Shown here: positions 45,140-48,262 of the stretch, in pieces
Numbering within the stretch: the stretch's first letter is position 1
How the letters are laid out: every line of letters begins with the position of its first letter
From: Heterotrichella gracilis
Lineage: Eukaryota > Sar > Xanthophyceae > Tribonematales > Xanthonemataceae
Reading direction: 5' to 3'
Length of the DNA: 48,262 nucleotides
Assembly (NCBI GenBank): GCA_032358255.1
Contig: JAULBX010026430.1
Span: 1-48,262, forward strand
Translations under genes and position numbers: made by a program
Notes under the pieces: generated by a model
Told to the model about the DNA's origin: nothing
Database searches by the model: none
What the model saw: only the letters and a program-made list of their open reading frames with translations

Positions 45140-48100
45140 GCTCTACACCGCTACCACCACCGCCAGGGCCTGTCCATGCGCCACCCCGCCAGGGACCCCC
45201 TCCCCCACTTGCCCCGTAGGAGGTCCTAGGCCCTACTGGACAGCTGTGGGGAGCACGCCATGATTAAAAACGGGGGTAAGTGGCGACTACGGTGGGTGGC
45301 CACCCTGGGGTTCATGAAGCCCGGACAGGGATAGCTTAGGGTATGGGGAATACCCTAACTCCTAAAATCGCTGTCACAAGCAATGAAAGGCTGTGATTTT
45401 GCGGCTTTGTCTACAGGGTTCAGACATTTTCAAACCACTTGATAGGGCCCCAATGCCGCCTCCCTAAACCCTAATTCGTCACCTAAAACCCTACCACCAA
45501 GCCCCTGCCTTCCCAGGCTCATCGCACCCCCTGGAGACCCCACCCCCCACATGGGCCCCCCACCCCCTGCCGGTGCTGAATGACCCCATCCACCCCACCA
45601 CCCCGCACAACACCCGCCACAAGGGGGAGAATGGTAATGGGGAGGAAAAGAGGATGGGCGCAAACGAGGAGGTGCCAAATGGCGGTGACTCGGATGCCCT
45701 CCCCGACATCATCATCTGCAACAGCATAAACAGCAACCGGGGGGTGCTCAGGTGGGTGTGCGTGCGTGTGCCTGAAGAGCATTCTAGGGTTTAGTTTAGG
45801 GTTTGGGCCATGACCAGGTGCATGTGCGCGTGTGCTCCGAGTTGCATGTTTGGGTGTGCAGGTTAGGGTTCTCATGTGCGTGGCCATGCGCGCAAAACCC
45901 ATGTGTCAGGTGTGGGTGTAGGCTCGACCCTCCTCCCTTTGCACCTCACTCCCCTCACGCTTGCCCCCCAACTTCCAGGTCTGTTTCTGGTCTGAACTTC
46001 TATGAAGAGCGCGTGCTGAGCCTGCTGCTGTACCTAGACAACCCAGGGGTGCGGGTGGTCTACACCACATCGGAGCAGGTGCCGGAGGTAAGGTGTTGGG
46101 AAGGGGGCTGCACATTAGGGTGTGGGGTTGTCTAGAGTGTAGGGTATATCTTCGTGGTGTTGAGGGTCCTCCTCACCCTTCCCCAACCCTACGTACTTGC
46201 TCTCCCTCTCTTGCAGTGCGCGATTGGGTGTCGCTTGTCACTGCTCACGACCCCCTAAACATACCAAAACCCTTCAAAGTACCCCACTCAAATTCTACCA
46301 ACCCGGCCCCAGCAGTCGTGGTCAAATGCTACATGCTACAGGATACATGATACATGGTACATGACCCCTTCCCCCCTATTTCCCCCTGCGCAGTGCGTGA
46401 TTGATTACAGTACCTGTCCCTCCTCACCCGCACCACCCCCTGTGATGCCCGGCCCCATGCCACCACACACAATACACTTCTCACACCCTACCAAAACCCT
46501 AACGCAGCGGCAGCAAAGGGGCCTGTAACAAGCAGGATTTCTCATACATGCATCCTGACACCTCTCCCTTCCCCTGCGCAGTGCGTGATTGATTACTATC
46601 TATCCCTCCTCACCCGCACCACACCCTGCGAGGCGCGCCCCCGCCTGCTCATGGCCCCATGCCGCGATCCAGACCCTAGGGTTCCCCTGGTGGAGAAGCT
46701 GCTTGCCAGGCCCCAGCTGATGGACAGCATACGCAGCTTCAGGCAGGTGTGGTGTGGGTGGGTGGATGGTTTGTTGTTATCGTCCTGGCATACTCCACTT
46801 TATGTACGTATACCCTTCTCTGAATGTCCCCGATGGCGACATCCCTGCTGACATGCTCCATTGGCAGGACCTATTGTATTCCCTCTGCCGCTTTCAATGA
46901 AACCACCTGTGCACCCCTGCTGAAGTCACTTTTGTGCACCTCTGGTGAAATCCCCCCACCACCACCACCACACCCCCTGCAGCGTCCTGATGGCACCACC
47001 CCCCCTGGGGTACTCCACTGCTTCCTGTGCACCCCCGCTGAGATGCGCCTGGCGCGGCATTTGGGGGTGGTGTGCAGCGGGTGCCAGCCCTGCTGCGCTC
47101 GCTGGGGCACAAAGTGGGGGTCCAGAAATGTGTTCAGGTGCGTGCAATGCGGTGCACGGCAGGCCCTTGGCCTACAGATGGGAAGTGGAATGAAATCATC
47201 GCAAAGCCGTGTGCATAGCATTTGGGACACGTATAGTTGAACAGGCGTCAACTGAAGCGTTCTGCAAGGTGACATGTCCTGCAGATCAAATGCAAGCCTG
47301 GATGTCATTTGTACAAGTGCAGTGCAAGGTGACCTGATCTGCAGGCTATATGCAACCTGTGTTCTGCCATTTACCAGTCTTGCGCATGCCGTACCCCCTC
47401 CCACCCACCGACCCCACCCACCACCCCTGCAGGGAAGCCGGCGTGCCCCACCCCCGCGGCACCTACACCCTGGTTCGCACCCAGGACTGCCTAGCCAACG
47501 CCATCCTTGACCTCTGGGAGTCACGTGATCGCCAGCTCAGCAATGTGGTGATCAAGCTCAATGAGGGGCTGTGTGGGCTGGGGAATGCCTGGTTCACCCT
47601 TCCCGAGGGTTTGGGGGCGGTGGAGGGGGGTGGGGCGCGGCGCGCGGCGGTGGCGGCGGCGCTGGAGGAGAGGGAGTGGATGCGGCCGGTGGATGGTACC
47701 TCCAGGTGGGTGGCTGTGGGTGCGTGTGGGCATGTGCGCAGGACAGTGGTTGGGATTGGAGGACATCTACACCGCATCAGTGGGTAGGGTAGGGTATTCC
47801 TTGATAGGGTATGATGGATGCATGGGGGTGTGTGGGACTTATGGGCGTGCATGCGCTGAATAGAGACTCGTCAACAGATTTGGCACCTTTGTTTATGCTT
47901 GAGGCATTATATCCAAATCCAATTCTTTCCAAAAATCCCATGCTTCATTTTGCAGTCCCGAGGAGTTCCTGTCCATGGTCCCCATACTGGGCGCCATTGT
48001 GGAGGAAGTGATCCAAGGGGAGCGCCTTTCCTCCCCTTCAGCACAAGTTGTCATCCACCCTGGCGGGGGCTTTGATGTGCTGTCCACACACGAGCAGGTG

Positions 48101-48171
48101 CTGGCCCCAGGGGGGGTGTTTGAGGGGTGCGTGTTCCCTGCGCAGGAGGCCTACCGCATGGAGCTGCACAG
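45140..48171 (+). CDS. PreATP-grasp/ATP-grasp ligase (PGM1-like), partial
   Basis: In-phase exons are 45140-45215, 45517-45751, 45979-46087, 46582-46746, 46983-47137, 47433-47705 and 47956-48171; the last donor leads into a (GT)n tract and the window end. The N-terminal part is preATP-grasp-like: DIIICNSINSNRGVLR, GLNFYEERVLSLLLYLDNPG, RVVYTTSEQVP, RPRLLMAPCRDP, PLVEKLLARP. The ATP-grasp core follows: GTKWGSRNVFREAGVPHPRG, NVVIKLNEGLCGLGNAWF, VEEVIQGERLSSPSAQV and LSTHEQVL, ending FPAQEAYR. This matches carboxylate-amine ligases related to the Streptomyces peptide ligase PGM1. Such enzymes join an amine or peptide to a carboxylate using ATP. The substrate is unknown. The family's GTKSG loop has Trp for Ser. 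The first exon's upstream link is unresolved. Confidence 0.85.
46205..46650 (+). repeat. Three copies of an ATP-grasp exon acceptor
   Basis: The true exon start (gcgcagtgcgtgattgatta at 46576) is preceded by two echoes. At 46392 it reads gcgcagtgcgtgattgatta, then cctgtccctcctcacccgca. At 46215 it reads gcagtgcgcgattgggtgtc. The nearer copy extends through the conserved cccggccccatgcc stretch. All three have usable acceptors, but only the last is open to the donor at 46747. Confidence 0.9.
46885..46982 (+). repeat. Double echo of the 46983-47137 exon
   Basis: The stretches cacctgtgcacccctgctga and ttttgtgcacctctggtgaa copy ttcctgtgcacccccgctga in the following exon (about 47022-47041), so two short echoes lie tandemly ahead of its acceptor. 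Confidence 0.65.
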
Positions 48172-48186
48172 GTGGGGGGTTGGGGA

Positions 48187-48188
<2 letters not shown>

Positions 48189-48262
<74 letters not shown>
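48189..48262 (+). repeat. (GT)n microsatellite, about 37 units
   Basis: An uninterrupted GT run extends to the window edge, starting about 18 bases after the donor at 48172. Its full length is unknown. Confidence 0.98.

Noticed and set aside
4245..45803. TTTAGGG tracts as a chromosome end
   Set aside because: They are short, degenerate, in both orientations and mostly intronic, so the window is not subtelomeric on this evidence.
1..48262. tRNA or rRNA genes
   Set aside because: I found no cloverleaf with conserved T-loop GTTCGA context and no rRNA-like conserved blocks.

Overview
The window looks like nuclear DNA of a unicellular green alga or a close relative. It is GC-rich, and every recognisable gene is cut by many GT-AG introns. 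Degenerate TTTAGGG/CCCTAAA (plant-type telomere) motifs are scattered through the introns. The gene set fits the green lineage: an oil-body-associated protein, a TKL receptor-type kinase and a possibly plastid-targeted membrane protein. I cannot name the species. Exon coordinates below come from hand-matching splice sites and reading phase, not from transcripts.

Layout. 15-7013 (+): receptor-like TKL kinase, 5' end outside the window. 8090-9082 (-): 3' exons of an unrecognised gene. 11358-12662 (+): exostosin-like (GT47) glycosyltransferase. 14343-18399 (+): oil-body-associated protein (OBAP/DUF1264). 19838-23309 (-): PIG-V, the GPI mannosyltransferase 2. 23779-25137 (+): membrane protein, paralog A. 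26884-30983 (+): DUF72 TIM-barrel protein with a C-terminal PCNA-box-like motif. 32111-34284 (-): DHHC palmitoyltransferase. 35025-36319 (+): paralog B of the membrane protein, with an in-frame TAG. 39517 to about 43900 (-): large P-loop NTPase of a family I do not recognise. 45140-48171 (+): preATP-grasp/ATP-grasp ligase, running out of the window into a (GT)n tract.

The genes do not form a pathway or operon. PIG-V, GT47 and DHHC all act on the secretory or membrane system, but nothing in the sequence links them. The intervals between genes are diverged, repeat-rich and mostly unassignable.

The strongest unexplained signal is architectural. Introns next to exons repeatedly carry one to four decayed copies of the neighbouring exon edge, including its splice site. 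I call these exon-edge echoes. They occur in at least eight genes on both strands and in all the well-resolved long genes, often beside telomere-like motifs. A direct segmental duplication (23.7-25.7 kb and 34.9-37.5 kb) and four large inverted repeats add to the picture of a genome growing by local duplication.
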